The notes under the pieces: model-generated | What the model was told of the DNA's origin: nothing | The model's database searches: none | The model's input: only the letters and a program-made list of their open reading frames with translations | Origin: Phaeobacter sp. G2 | Lineage (GTDB): Bacteria > Pseudomonadota > Alphaproteobacteria > Rhodobacterales > Rhodobacteraceae | DNA: 64,000 bases | Assembly (NCBI GenBank): GCA_025163595.1 | Contig: CP104100.1 | Location: forward strand, 1,116,001 to 1,180,000 | Reading direction: 5' to 3' | Shown: positions 35,210 to 44,454 of the stretch, piece by piece | Layout: each line of letters opens with the position of its first letter | Position numbering within the stretch: the first letter of the stretch is position 1 | Program-made: the position numbers and the translations under genes

Positions 35210-36415
35210 ATGTCTCTTTCAACAACATCACCGGATGGTCCTGCCATCAATGCAGGTCCAACCCGCCCCTGGCTGGTGCTGACGGGGCTGGCGCTGGGGG
35301 TTACTGTCACCAATGGATTTGCCAGGTTTGCCTATGGGGTGATGTTGCCTGCGATGAAAGCCGAGATGGGGTGGAACTATGCCCAGGCGGGATGGCTGAA
35401 CACCGCCAATGCGCTGGGCTATGTTGCCGGAGCGATCCTGACCATGGTGTTGATCCGGCATATTTCACCGTCGCGCTTGTTTGCATTTGGTCTGGTCACC
35501 ACCACCATAGCAATCCTGGCCACCGGGCTGAACGCGGCGCTGTGGTGGCAGACGCTCTGGCGTGTTCTGGCGGGCACTCTGGGCGCGATGTCCTTTTCCT
35601 CTGCCGGGGCACTGGCTGCGGGGCTGTTTCAAAACGATGCGCGGCGCAACGCGCTGGCCATCGCGATCCTGTTTGGATCAGGCGGCGGGGTTGGCATCGT
35701 GTTGACCGGTGCAGCACTGCCGCTGATGCTTGATCGGTTTGGCCCCGGATCCTGGCCCATGGGCTGGATTGCGACTGGCGCGGTCAGCCTGTCGTTTCTG
35801 CCCCTGGGCCTGTGGGCGGCGCTGCAACTGCGGCCAGCAGTGCAGAAACCCCTGCGATCCGCACCTTTGCCGGTGCGCAGAATGCTGCCTGAGCTTGCAG
35901 GATATGCAGGGTTTGGGTTGGGCTATATTGTCTATCTCACCTTTTTGTCAGCCTGGATGACCGAACAGGCGGCGAGCGCCGGGTTTATTGCCCTGGTCTG
36001 GGTCATGCTTGGCCTTTGCATCTGCGTGTCGCCGCTGGTTTGGCGGCCCATTCTGGTCCGCTATAATTCTGGCGTGCCGCTGGCCCTTATCCTGACCGGC
36101 ATCGCGATTGGATCCGCCCTGCCGGTGGTGCTGCCCAGCGGACCCGCGCTGCTTATTTCGGCGGTGGTCTTTGGCCTGTCGGTCTTTATGGCGCCGGGGG
36201 CCGTCACCAACTTTGCCCGCCAGAACCTGCCGCCTGAAAGCTGGGCCGGGGCGATCAGTCTTTTTACTGTTGTGTTTGCTGTCGCGCAGACCCTTGGCCC
36301 CTATGGCGCTGGATTGGTTGGGGATCTGTTTAACAGTATCGGCGTCAGCCTACTGGCCGCTGCTGGTCTGTTGTTGGCGGGTGCTGTGCTCGCCTTGCTG
36401 CAAAAACCGCTTTAA
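35210..36415 (+). CDS. MFS transporter, YbfB/YjiJ type
   Basis: 401 residues from the ATG at 35210, with 12 membrane helices. The N-terminal helix G-V-T-V-T-N-G-F-A-R-F-A-Y-G-V-M-L-P-A-M resembles the YbfB/YjiJ family (R-F-x-Y-T/G-x-L-L-P). The longer open frame upstream (from 34751) is antisense to the rhomboid gene and is not coding. Exporter or importer of a small molecule; substrate unknown. No regulator next to it. Confidence 0.9.
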   Translation: MSLSTTSPDGPAINAGPTRPWLVLTGLALGVTVTNGFARFAYGVMLPAMKAEMGWNYAQAGWLNTANALGYVAGAILTMVLIRHISPSRLFAFGLVTTTIAILATGLNAALWWQTLWRVLAGTLGAMSFSSAGALAAGLFQNDARRNALAIAILFGSGGGVGIVLTGAALPLMLDRFGPGSWPMGWIATGAVSLSFLPLGLWAALQLRPAVQKPLRSAPLPVRRMLPELAGYAGFGLGYIVYLTFLSAWMTEQAASAGFIALVWVMLGLCICVSPLVWRPILVRYNSGVPLALILTGIAIGSALPVVLPSGPALLISAVVFGLSVFMAPGAVTNFARQNLPPESWAGAISLFTVVFAVAQTLGPYGAGLVGDLFNSIGVSLLAAAGLLLAGAVLALLQKPL

Positions 36416-36483
36416 GCGGGTCAGGCTGCACCACTGGCTATCTTCACTGTCTGGATAGGTGGTCCGACCCTACCGGATGTAAG

Positions 36484-38979
36484 TCACCCTTTGGATGCCA
36501 CCAGTTTGCGCATCATCGCATCCGTAAAGGGTTTTTGCAGTTTTGCTGGCCGCGCCACCGCCTCAAGCTCCTGTGGAACACGGTATGTTTCGCGGGTCGA
36601 CATGAGGGCCAGTCGGCACTTGGGAAACAGCCGATGGGCAAGGTGCAGAATGTCCCAGCCGGATGCGCCATTGTCCAGATTCAGGTCACTCAGCACCAGG
36701 TCCAGCCGCGGCAGGCGGTGCAGCTGCGCAGTGCCGTCGCTAAAACGTCCGGCCCGAACAACAATATAGCCCAAACGTTCCAAGGCCTCTGACGCAGAGG
36801 CCAGGTAGGTGGGGTCGTCATCAATCACCAATGCGGTTCCGGGTGTCAGCATTTCATTGGATTGGTTGGTTTCTGCTGTCAGCGCCGGGAATTTGAGTGT
36901 CACTATGGTGCCTTGCTGCGGGGGCTCTGTGCGCGAGCTGAGGCTGAGCTGGCCGCCAGATTGATGGACAAAGCCGTCGACCATCGACAGACCCAACCCG
37001 GTGCCGCTGCCATCGTTGCGGTTGGAATAAAACGGCTCTGTTGCGTGGCGCAGTACCTCGGGTGACATGCCGCAGCCATCGTCGTGGATTGACAGCTGTG
37101 CCCCGTTGTCATCTGTCACGCAGACGCGAATATGCCCGGTCTCACCTATGGCCTGACCGGCATTGACGCAGAGGTTCAGCACTGCGCTTTCCAGCTGCCC
37201 CGGATCCACCCTGGCAAGCACCGGATCTGGTGGAATTTCAAATTCCATCGACACCGAACTTGGCACCGCAATTTCCAACAGATCGGCCATGCCTTCGATC
37301 AGCACGCCAATGTCGGTCACCTGGGGTTCCAGATGTTGTTTGCGGGCAAATGCCAGCAGCCGCTCTGTCAGCGAAATACCCAGATCCAGGGCGGATCTGA
37401 GACGGGTATGCAGATGCCGGGCATCTTCGGCATCCGCCGTTTCAAGAAGGTGCAGATTGCCAGAGATGCTAGACAGGATATTGCCAAAATCATGGGCAAC
37501 TTCGCCAGAGACCTTACCCAGCGCCTCGACCCGGCGAATTTCTTCCAGACGTTGCTCCACCCGTTTCCGTTCTGTGGTTTCGGACAGTAGCCAGACCTCT
37601 TCGCCATTTGGCAAAGGTGAGCGGCGCAGTTCCAACACGTTGCCGGAAGGGTCGGCATATTCTTCAAACCCGCCATGTTCGCTCGCCGAGGTGCGCCGAG
37701 CAAAACCGGACGCCGCTATCAGATCAGGCACCCGCGCATGGGCACTACCTTGCGCAGGGGGCAGCCGTAGCAGCTGGCGCAGATTGTCGTTTTCGGCCTC
37801 GATCCACCCCTTGGAAGAGGCAATCGCCGCACCATCCTTGATATTACGAAACACCCGCGAAAAAAGCGCGTTCTGATGACCAATCTGGCGGGTTCGGCGC
37901 TCCAGCTTGCGGGCGCTTTCGCGAAACACATGAAAGGCCGCGTAGAGCTGGCCAATTTCATCGTCGGAGTTTGGTCCCTGTGGCGGGTCTGTACGGTGGT
38001 TGCCGGCTGCAAGCCTGCGCATGGCCTCAGCAATGCGTTGCAGATTGCCCGCCACATAGCGTGACACATAGAGCGATGAGGTGATCGCCACCAACAGGCT
38101 CGCGGCGGTGAGGGCCAAAAAGGCGTTTTTGGCAATGGCCAGGTTGCTGGAGGTCTCTGCGCGGGCCTGTGACAGACGGTTTTCCGCCTGAGCGACTTTT
38201 GCCCCGGCAAAAGTGCTGACACGGCGGGCTTCTTGCCGGATGCGAAACAGCGCGTTTTCCGCATCAAGCCGCGCCGCCAAATCGCGATGCTTCAGAACAA
38301 ACAGGCTTTCGCCGCGCTGGGCGGTCTGCTCAATCTCGGCAAATGTCGCCCCATGAACCGGCAGGAGCTGCGCCAGTAAGGCCGCGCGCTGCTTTGTATA
38401 GCGACGGTGCGCTTCTCCCAGCTCGATGAGCGCATTGGCCCGTCCCGCCCCAATTGCACTGGCGGTCAGCTGTTGCAGACCAGACCAGACTTCCCGCTCT
38501 GCCAGCGGCAAGGTGCGATCCCCGGTAAACCGCCGCACCCGCTGGTTCAGCCGCACCATGTCGCGATCAATGGCATCCAGCGCGGCCTGCCGTTCGGTCT
38601 GCGGTGCCAGGGCCGTTGTCAGATCATCAATGGCAAACCGCAGCCGTGCCACTGGCAGGTCCAGGGCAGGGTCGTCGGCCGAAAGCGCCTCAATCCGGTC
38701 CAGGTTGGTCAAAACCTTGGCCTTTTCCTGTTCCAGCTGAAACGGCGGAAAAAGCGCATATAAAAACGGTGCCGAGGTTGCCAGATCTGCAGATTCACGT
38801 GACAGATCCAAGGCTTCGGAAACCTCTGCCAGGGTGTCCTTATGCAGCACGTTCATCCACAGTTCAGTCCGGTTCAGCACCAAAAAGCCAATCAGGCTGA
38901 CCAACAGGATCAGGCCAAACAGAACCGCAATTGCGGCCGACAGGCGAAACCGGACACTCAGGTTTGACAGCGTGGGCAT
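36484..38979 (-). CDS. Hybrid sensor histidine kinase with receiver domain
   Basis: 831 residues. TM1 is about 14-36, a long helical periplasmic sensor 37-280, TM2 about 285-305, then HAMP (R-Y-V-A-G-N-L-Q-R-I-A-E-A-M), a PAS-like domain and the phosphoacceptor helix V-A-H-D-F-G-N-I-L-S near residue 500. ATPase boxes follow (N-A-G-Q-A-I, D-D-G-C-G-M, G-S-G-T-G-L-G-L-S-M-V). The C-terminal receiver has its acceptor Asp in L-V-L-S-D-L-N-L-D-N. The ATG overlaps the upstream regulator stop by one base (TGATG), with a GTG one codon earlier. Divergent from the phnDCEE-HAD operon, which it probably controls. Confidence 0.9.
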   Translation of the reverse strand: MPTLSNLSVRFRLSAAIAVLFGLILLVSLIGFLVLNRTELWMNVLHKDTLAEVSEALDLSRESADLATSAPFLYALFPPFQLEQEKAKVLTNLDRIEALSADDPALDLPVARLRFAIDDLTTALAPQTERQAALDAIDRDMVRLNQRVRRFTGDRTLPLAEREVWSGLQQLTASAIGAGRANALIELGEAHRRYTKQRAALLAQLLPVHGATFAEIEQTAQRGESLFVLKHRDLAARLDAENALFRIRQEARRVSTFAGAKVAQAENRLSQARAETSSNLAIAKNAFLALTAASLLVAITSSLYVSRYVAGNLQRIAEAMRRLAAGNHRTDPPQGPNSDDEIGQLYAAFHVFRESARKLERRTRQIGHQNALFSRVFRNIKDGAAIASSKGWIEAENDNLRQLLRLPPAQGSAHARVPDLIAASGFARRTSASEHGGFEEYADPSGNVLELRRSPLPNGEEVWLLSETTERKRVEQRLEEIRRVEALGKVSGEVAHDFGNILSSISGNLHLLETADAEDARHLHTRLRSALDLGISLTERLLAFARKQHLEPQVTDIGVLIEGMADLLEIAVPSSVSMEFEIPPDPVLARVDPGQLESAVLNLCVNAGQAIGETGHIRVCVTDDNGAQLSIHDDGCGMSPEVLRHATEPFYSNRNDGSGTGLGLSMVDGFVHQSGGQLSLSSRTEPPQQGTIVTLKFPALTAETNQSNEMLTPGTALVIDDDPTYLASASEALERLGYIVVRAGRFSDGTAQLHRLPRLDLVLSDLNLDNGASGWDILHLAHRLFPKCRLALMSTRETYRVPQELEAVARPAKLQKPFTDAMMRKLVASKG

Positions 38980-39704
38980 CACTGGCCTTCTGGTGATAGG
39001 TGGAAAATATACCCCTGGGCGCGGCGGGTCTGCAGATGCACCGGTTTGGAGGCAACGGGCTCGATCTTGCGGCGTAGGCGCAGGATCAGCACATCAATGG
39101 TACGATCCACATAGCGCTGCATATCAGAGCCAAGTTCTTGCAACAGTTCCGGCCGCGGGATGACCCGGTTGGGGTTGCGGGCAAAATACTCCAGCAGGCG
39201 GTATTCTGCATTGGTCAGCGGGATTTCTTCGCCCTCGGCGTCCAGCACCCGACGGGTTTGAATATCAATGCGCTTGCTGCCAAAAACAATGCCCTGCCCG
39301 GAGGCCGCGCTGGTGGGTTTTGCGCCGCCATGCCCATAGCGGCGCAGCACGGCCCGAATGCGCGCGACCAGTTCGCGCGGGTTGAAAGGCTTGATCAGAT
39401 AGTCATCGGCGCCAGTTTCCAGGCCGATGATCTTGTCGATCTCGTCTCCCACTCCGGTCAGCATCACAATGGGAATTTCGTAGCGTTCGCGGATGTGGAT
39501 GGCCAGGGTCAAGCCAGACTCGCCCCGCAAACGCAGGTCAATCAGGGCCAAATCCACCGGCGGCGGGTCTCCCAGCGCCATAAACGACGCGATGTCGGGA
39601 CAGCTGAGGGCCTCAAACCCGCTTTCGCGCATTAAGGCGGAAAGGGTGGTGCGCACGCTTTCGTCGTCATCCACAATAGCAATGAGCGGCTCGGCTTTGC
39701 TCAT
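38979..39704 (-). CDS. Response regulator, OmpR/TorR-like
   Basis: 241 residues. Receiver domain with acidic pocket V-D-D-D-E, acceptor Asp in L-A-L-I-D-L-R-L-R-G-E and Lys in L-I-K-P-F-N; OmpR-type winged helix from about 145, ending L-Q-T-R-R-A-Q-G-Y-I-F. Two ATGs are possible (39710 and 39704); the second lies at better distance from GAGGG. Co-transcribed with the hybrid kinase and divergent from the phnD-like gene across about 260 bp of shared regulatory DNA. Confidence 0.93.
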   Translation of the reverse strand: MSKAEPLIAIVDDDESVRTTLSALMRESGFEALSCPDIASFMALGDPPPVDLALIDLRLRGESGLTLAIHIRERYEIPIVMLTGVGDEIDKIIGLETGADDYLIKPFNPRELVARIRAVLRRYGHGGAKPTSAASGQGIVFGSKRIDIQTRRVLDAEGEEIPLTNAEYRLLEYFARNPNRVIPRPELLQELGSDMQRYVDRTIDVLILRLRRKIEPVASKPVHLQTRRAQGYIFHLSPEGQ

Positions 39705-39820
39705 ATGCATGCACCCTCTTTCTGTGTCTTCCTGCGGCATCAGACGGCCACTGGGCTTTGACTATCACCGATCCAGTGACGCAGATCATGCCAGATTTTA
39801 AGCCCGCGCAACCGGGTTTG

Positions 39821-39836
39821 TAACATTGTTAACATT
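39821..39836. promoter_or_regulatory. Direct repeat in the shared regulator/phnD intergenic region
   Basis: taacatt occurs twice with a 9-bp period (39821-39827, 39830-39836) within an AT-rich patch about 130 bp from both divergent starts. OmpR-type regulators bind such tandem half-sites, so it is a candidate site for the adjacent regulator. It does not match the Pho box well. Confidence 0.4.
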
Positions 39837-39967
39837 AAACTGGCTTTTCGTCTGTTCCATTAACAGACGCGGACTCGCTTCCGCGCGCTGTGGGCTCCTA
39901 CCTTGGGCGGGTCAGCGCATTGCCTTGGGAGGACCGTCTAAAGGCGTGCGTGAAAAGGGAGGACACC

Positions 39968-40948
39968 ATGACACCATTTATTACCCGAGCTGCAACAGCA
40001 CTGGGCATCCTGTCGGCGAGCGCTTTTGCCGCTGCCGCCGCAGACTGCGCCGACCGTGGCGCGCTGGACGAACTCTATTGTGACGCCAACGGTGATCTGG
40101 TTGCGGATACCCCAACCGACCCGGCAGAGCTGCGCAACCCGGACACCCTGGTTTTTGCCTATACTCCGGTTGAGGATCCGGCGGTTTATGCAGATATCTG
40201 GGCGCCCTTCATTTCCCATATGGAAGAGGTTACCGGCAAGAATGTGCAGTTCTTTGCGGTGCAATCCAATTCCGCCGAGGTGGAGGCCATGCGCTCGGGC
40301 CGCTTGCATGTGGCGGGTTTCTCTACCGGGCCAACACCCTTTGCGGTGAACCTTGCCGGGGCGGTGCCCTTTGCCATCATGGGCGCAGAGGACGGCCAGT
40401 TTGGCTATAAGCTGCAGGTCTTTACCCAGGCAGACAGCGACATCAAGGAAGTGAAAGACCTGGCAGGCCGCCGGGTTGCACATACCTCGCCCACCTCCAA
40501 CTCAGGCAACCAGGCGCCACGGGCCTTGTTCCCAACGCTGGGTGTGGAGCCTGACAAAGACTACGAAGTGACCTATTCCGGCTCTCACGATCAATCCATG
40601 CTGGGTGTTGTGGCAGGTGATTATGACGCGGCCCCCGTTGCATCCGAAGTGGTTGAGCGCATGGCAGAACGTGGACTTTACGACGCTGAGGATGTGCGGA
40701 TGATCTGGGAAAGCGATCCCTTCCCAACCACCTCCTTTAACCTGGCCCACAACCTGGACCCGGCGCTGGCCGATAAGATCAAAGAAGCCTTCTTCACCTT
40801 TGACTTTGCCGGCACCAAGCTGGGGGACGAATTCTCCGGCGTGAGCAAATTCATTCCAATCACCTACCAGGATCAATGGGCGGTCATCCGCCAGATCCAG
40901 AAATCCAACGGTGTGGAATACACGCCGCAAGGGCTCGCTGGTAAGTAA
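39968..40948 (+). CDS. phnD: Phosphonate/phosphite/phosphate-type ABC substrate-binding protein
   Basis: 326 residues with signal peptide 1-26. The mature protein contains L-V-F-A-Y-T-P-V-E-D-P-A-V-Y-A-D-I-W-A-P-F-I and a V-A-H-T-S-P-T-S-N-S-G-N-Q-A-P motif, the S-x-S-G/N ligand loop of PhnD/PtxB proteins that grips the phosphorus oxyanion. It has an extra short Cys-containing N-terminal region (D-C-A-D ... Y-C-D-A-N-G-D-L). First gene of a transport operon; ligand may be a phosphonate, phosphite, phosphate or phosphate ester. A hairpin with T-run separates it from phnC. Confidence 0.88.
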   Translation: MTPFITRAATALGILSASAFAAAAADCADRGALDELYCDANGDLVADTPTDPAELRNPDTLVFAYTPVEDPAVYADIWAPFISHMEEVTGKNVQFFAVQSNSAEVEAMRSGRLHVAGFSTGPTPFAVNLAGAVPFAIMGAEDGQFGYKLQVFTQADSDIKEVKDLAGRRVAHTSPTSNSGNQAPRALFPTLGVEPDKDYEVTYSGSHDQSMLGVVAGDYDAAPVASEVVERMAERGLYDAEDVRMIWESDPFPTTSFNLAHNLDPALADKIKEAFFTFDFAGTKLGDEFSGVSKFIPITYQDQWAVIRQIQKSNGVEYTPQGLAGK

Positions 40949-40967
40949 ACAGACCCTTCCAAAACAC

Positions 40968-41005
40968 CCCGGACAGCGCGCGATCGTTGTCCGGGACCAT
41001 TTTTT
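40968..41005 (+). terminator. Attenuator-like hairpin between phnD and phnC
   Basis: Perfect arms cccggaca/tgtccggg with a 12-nt loop, followed after four bases by six T. A partial terminator here would raise PhnD over the membrane and ATPase subunits, as usual for binding-protein operons. Confidence 0.65.
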
Positions 41006-41071
41006 CCAGCCTGGTGCGTCCCGCTGCGGCGCGCGCCATTGGCACGGCTGCGCTATGCCCGAGGACCCCCA

Positions 41072-41845
41072 ATGCTAAAAATCTCAAAGCTGACCAAACG
41101 ATATGGCTCCGGCGATCCTGTGCTCAAGGAGCTAGACCTGACCGTCGAAGGCGATCAGTTGACCTCCGTTATCGGCTCTTCCGGGGCTGGCAAAAGCACG
41201 CTTTTGCGCTGCATCAATCGGCTGGTTGAGCCCACATCAGGCTCCATTGATCTGAACGGCACCGAATTCACCACCCTGAACCGCCGCGAGTTGCGCACTG
41301 CGCGCCGCCGCATTGGTATGGTGTTTCAGAGCTTCAATCTGATTGACCGTCTGACGGTGATGGAAAACGTCCAGTCGGGCCGTTTGGGGTATATTTCCAC
41401 CTGGGCGGCGTTGACCCGCCGCTATCCGCGCGACGACATCCGCCACGCCTATGAACTGATGGAGCGGGTTGGCATTGCCCATTACGCCGATAAACGCGCA
41501 GATGAGCTGTCGGGCGGCGAACGTCAGCGGGTCGGCGTGGTGCGCGCCTTGATGCAGCGCCCAGAAATTCTGTTGGCGGATGAGCCTACGGCCTCGCTCG
41601 ACCCGAAGACCTCCGAGCAGATCATGTCACTGCTGCGCGATCTGGCCTCTGAGCTGAAATTGCCGGTGATCATCAACATCCACAATGTCACCGAAGCCAA
41701 AGAATACAGCGACCGCATTGTCGGCATGCGCTACGGACGGATCATTTTTGATGACCTGCCGGGCAAGCTGGACAAGCCTGAAATGGATGAAATCTATGCC
41801 GGGGTGCCGGCCATGGATCGCGCCGAAGTCGGAGCCGTGGCATGA
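41072..41845 (+). CDS. phnC: Phosphonate-type ABC transporter ATP-binding protein
   Basis: 257 residues from the ATG at 41072. Walker A G-S-S-G-A-G-K-S-T-L-L-R-C-I-N-R-L, Q-loop V-F-Q-S-F-N-L-I-D-R-L-T-V-M-E-N-V, signature L-S-G-G-E-R-Q-R-V-G-V-V-R-A-L, Walker B I-L-L-A-D-E-P-T-A-S-L-D-P-K, switch His in N-I-H-N-V-T. The G-R-L-G-Y-I-S-T-W insertion after the Q-loop is specific to the PhnC subfamily. Couples by four bases to the first permease gene. Confidence 0.93.
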   Translation: MLKISKLTKRYGSGDPVLKELDLTVEGDQLTSVIGSSGAGKSTLLRCINRLVEPTSGSIDLNGTEFTTLNRRELRTARRRIGMVFQSFNLIDRLTVMENVQSGRLGYISTWAALTRRYPRDDIRHAYELMERVGIAHYADKRADELSGGERQRVGVVRALMQRPEILLADEPTASLDPKTSEQIMSLLRDLASELKLPVIINIHNVTEAKEYSDRIVGMRYGRIIFDDLPGKLDKPEMDEIYAGVPAMDRAEVGAVA

Positions 41846-42636
41846 GCACCGATAGAACCAGCTGGCGCAAGCCGGCTTTTATCAAAAACCCGACGCTTCG
41901 CTACGGGATCTATGCCGCGCTTGCCATCTATGTTGTTGCCACCCTGGCCACATTGCCGATTGATTGGGATCGGGTCTCTGACGGGATGCGCCGGGCGCAG
42001 CGGATCTTTAACGGGGCTTTTCCGCCAAACTTTGAACGCTCTGGCCTGTTGATCGACGGCTTTCTGGAAAGCCTGAAGATTGCCATTCTGGCAACCGTGG
42101 GCGGCATTGCCCTGTCGGTGCCGCTGGCCTTTATGGCGGCGCGCAATATCTCGATCAAGCCGATCTACTTTCTGGGGCGTGGCATCATTATCGTGGCGCG
42201 CAGCTTTCACCCGGTGATTGTCGCCATCATCTTTGTCAAAGCGGTTGGCTTTGGCCCCTTTGCCGGCGCCTTGACGCTGGTGGTCTATTCCATTGGCTTT
42301 GTGGCCAAACTGCTGGCCGAACGGATCGAAGAGATCGACTTTGGCCAAGTCGAGGCGATGCGCTCGGTTGGCGCGGGTTTTCTCTCTACCCTGGTCTACG
42401 CAGTGATGCCCCAGATCATGCCACGGCTTGTGGGCCTGGGCATCTACCAGTTGGACAGCAACTTGCGCGCCTCTGCCGTGGTTGGGATTGTTGGGGCAGG
42501 GGGCATTGGTGCCACCCTGGCCAATGCCTTTGGCCGTTACGATTATGATTTTGCCCTGGCCATCACCATGGTCATTGTCGGCGTCATTCTGGTGTCAGAG
42601 GCGGTGAGCGGATTTATCAGAAAGCGGATCGCATGA
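41842..42636 (+). CDS. phnE: Phosphonate-type ABC permease, first copy
   Basis: 264 residues, about six membrane helices. The EAA-type cytoplasmic loop is F-G-Q-V-E-A-M-R-S-V-G-A-G-F, as in PhnE. The C-terminus V-G-A-G-G-I-G-A-T-L-A-N-A-F-G-R-Y is a PhnE hallmark. Overlaps both phnC and the second permease gene by four bases, indicating tight translational coupling. The two permeases likely form a heterodimer. Confidence 0.92.
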   Translation: MSTDRTSWRKPAFIKNPTLRYGIYAALAIYVVATLATLPIDWDRVSDGMRRAQRIFNGAFPPNFERSGLLIDGFLESLKIAILATVGGIALSVPLAFMAARNISIKPIYFLGRGIIIVARSFHPVIVAIIFVKAVGFGPFAGALTLVVYSIGFVAKLLAERIEEIDFGQVEAMRSVGAGFLSTLVYAVMPQIMPRLVGLGIYQLDSNLRASAVVGIVGAGGIGATLANAFGRYDYDFALAITMVIVGVILVSEAVSGFIRKRIA

Positions 42637-43445
42637 TGGACAGTCAACCTTTGCAGCAGACACTTGACCATTGGTCCCGCTTTACCCTGCGCCAGCGTCT
42701 GATGCGCTATGGCGGTTTGATGTTCACCCTGCTGATCGTGGCCTGGGCTCTCAGCAGTATTGACGTAATCTGGGAATGGGTCTGGGACGCGCCGACACAA
42801 ATGGGCGATCTCTTTGGCCGGATGATGCCACCAGATCCCAGCAATCTGCCGTCGATCCTGGAGGCCATCTGGCAGACCGTGAACATCGCCACACTGGCCA
42901 CCATGTTTGCCGTCGTGGTGTCGCTGCCGGTTGCCTATATTTCGGCGCAGAACACCACCCCGAACCGGGTGACCCTGTGGATTGGCCGCTTCATCCTGGT
43001 ATCGTCCCGTTCGGTCAACACCATTATCTGGGCGCTGCTCTTTGTGGCTATCTTTGGTCCAGGCATTGTTGCGGGCATTGTCGCCATCATGTTCCGCTCT
43101 ATCGGCTTTCTGGGCAAACTGCTGGGGGAAGCCATCGAAGAGATTGATCACAAGCCCGTCGAGGCCCTGGAGGCCTGCGGAGCCTCGCGGTTCAAGATCG
43201 TGCTCTACGCCATTGTGCCGCAAGTGATGCCCGCCTTTTTTGCCATTTCGATCCTGCGCTGGGACATCAACCTGCGGGAATCCACGGTGCTGGGACTGGT
43301 AGGCGCGGGGGGCATCGGCATGATCCTGCAGGGGGCAATTGATACCTTCAACTGGCCCGAGGTCTCGATGGTGTTGCTGACTATCCTGGCGCTTGTTGTC
43401 TTCGGAGAGGTGGTTTCCTCTTACATGCGCAAGAAAATCCTATAA
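42633..43445 (+). CDS. phnE: Phosphonate-type ABC permease, second copy
   Basis: 270 residues, six membrane helices. The EAA loop is H-K-P-V-E-A-L-E-A-C-G-A-S-R-F and the C-terminal segment is V-G-A-G-G-I-G-M-I-L-Q-G-A-I-D-T. It is diverged from the first permease, as expected for paired PhnE1/PhnE2. A hairpin follows it before the HAD gene. Confidence 0.92.
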   Translation: MMDSQPLQQTLDHWSRFTLRQRLMRYGGLMFTLLIVAWALSSIDVIWEWVWDAPTQMGDLFGRMMPPDPSNLPSILEAIWQTVNIATLATMFAVVVSLPVAYISAQNTTPNRVTLWIGRFILVSSRSVNTIIWALLFVAIFGPGIVAGIVAIMFRSIGFLGKLLGEAIEEIDHKPVEALEACGASRFKIVLYAIVPQVMPAFFAISILRWDINLRESTVLGLVGAGGIGMILQGAIDTFNWPEVSMVLLTILALVVFGEVVSSYMRKKIL

Positions 43446-43451
43446 GCCTTT

Positions 43452-43476
43452 TGGCGGCCAGTCCTGCTGGCCGCCA
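43452..43476 (+). other. Hairpin between second permease and HAD genes
   Basis: Ten-base perfect arms tggcggccag/ctggccgcca with a 5-nt loop, seven bases after the permease stop, followed by a weak AT-rich run. Could terminate part of the transcripts; the HAD gene starts 28 bp later. Confidence 0.6.
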
Positions 43477-43503
43477 GATGTATTTAGTTTCAAGGCACCC
43501 CCA

Positions 43504-44406
43504 ATGATCGACACAAAATGGGCTTTTCAACGCTATGAGAGCCTGCGGGCAGCCTTGCCCAGTGCAGCCTTTTGTCAGGATTCCCGCACCGGGCGCGATC
43601 TCAGCGATACAGCGCCAGATTTTGACGCCTATATTCTGGATGCCTTTGGGGTTTTGAACCGGGGCGAAACGGCCATCGAGGGCGCGGTGGAGCAGATGGC
43701 TGCGCTGCGCGCTTTGGGCAAACGGCTGATCGTTCTGACCAATGCGGCCAGCTATACGCGCGGCGAAATTCTGGCAAAATACCATCGGCTTGGCTTTGAC
43801 TTTGACGCCTCTGAGGTGGTCTCCAGCCGTGATGTTGCTTTTGCCAATCTTCCCACATTGCCACCGTCACAGGTTTGGGCCGCAGCCGCGGCCCAGGGCG
43901 ATGATTTCAGCGATGCGCCGGCCACGGCCCGGATTGCCCATTTGGCTGACAATCCTGACCTGCTGAACACTGCCGGTGGGATCCTGCTGCTGTCCTCTGC
44001 CCGTTGGCGCGAGGCTGATACCGCTGCGGTGGTGCAGGCGCTGCACCACCGCCCCCGGCCGCTGGTTGTCGCCAACCCGGATCTGGTCGCCCCGCGTGAG
44101 GAGGGGCTGTCGTTGGAACCTGGCCTGATTGCACATGACATCATTGCCCAAACGGGCCTGCGGGCCGCGTTCTATGGCAAACCCTATGGCAATGCCTTTG
44201 AGGTCGCCCTGAACCGGCTGGCGGGCATCCCCCGCCACCGCATCGCCATGGTGGGCGATACGCTGCACACCGACGTTCTGGGCGGCGCAGCGGCCGGTAT
44301 TGGCACCATCCTTATTACGGATCACGGTTTGTTTCGCGGCCACGATGTCGCGCCCTTTATTCGCAGTTCTGGGATCCGCCCGGATTGGGTGGTTGCCACG
44401 ACCTGA
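43504..44406 (+). CDS. HAD-family (subclass IIA, NagD-like) phosphatase
   Basis: 300 residues. The HAD nucleophile motif is D-A-Y-I-L-D-A-F-G-V-L-N (DxD variant), motif II L-T-N-A-A, motif III/IV A-M-V-G-D-T-L-H-T-D-V-L-G-G-A-A-A-G, and the K-P-Y-G-N-A-F Lys region, so a complete IIA-type hydrolase. The first motif Asp is D-A-F, giving D-x-x after the nucleophile; check for the +2 acid. At the end of the phnDCEE transport operon it may release phosphate from an imported ester. Cytoplasmic. Exact substrate unknown. Confidence 0.88.
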   Translation: MIDTKWAFQRYESLRAALPSAAFCQDSRTGRDLSDTAPDFDAYILDAFGVLNRGETAIEGAVEQMAALRALGKRLIVLTNAASYTRGEILAKYHRLGFDFDASEVVSSRDVAFANLPTLPPSQVWAAAAAQGDDFSDAPATARIAHLADNPDLLNTAGGILLLSSARWREADTAAVVQALHHRPRPLVVANPDLVAPREEGLSLEPGLIAHDIIAQTGLRAAFYGKPYGNAFEVALNRLAGIPRHRIAMVGDTLHTDVLGGAAAGIGTILITDHGLFRGHDVAPFIRSSGIRPDWVVATT

Positions 44407-44454
44407 AGACGTCGTGGTCTGTCTGGAGCGGTGGGTCGCTAACGCTGTCGGGTC

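Noticed and set aside
39821..39836. Pho box for the phnD operon
   Set aside because: taacatt repeats with 9-bp period do not match the CTGTCAT-type 11-bp pattern; kept only as a candidate OmpR-type site.
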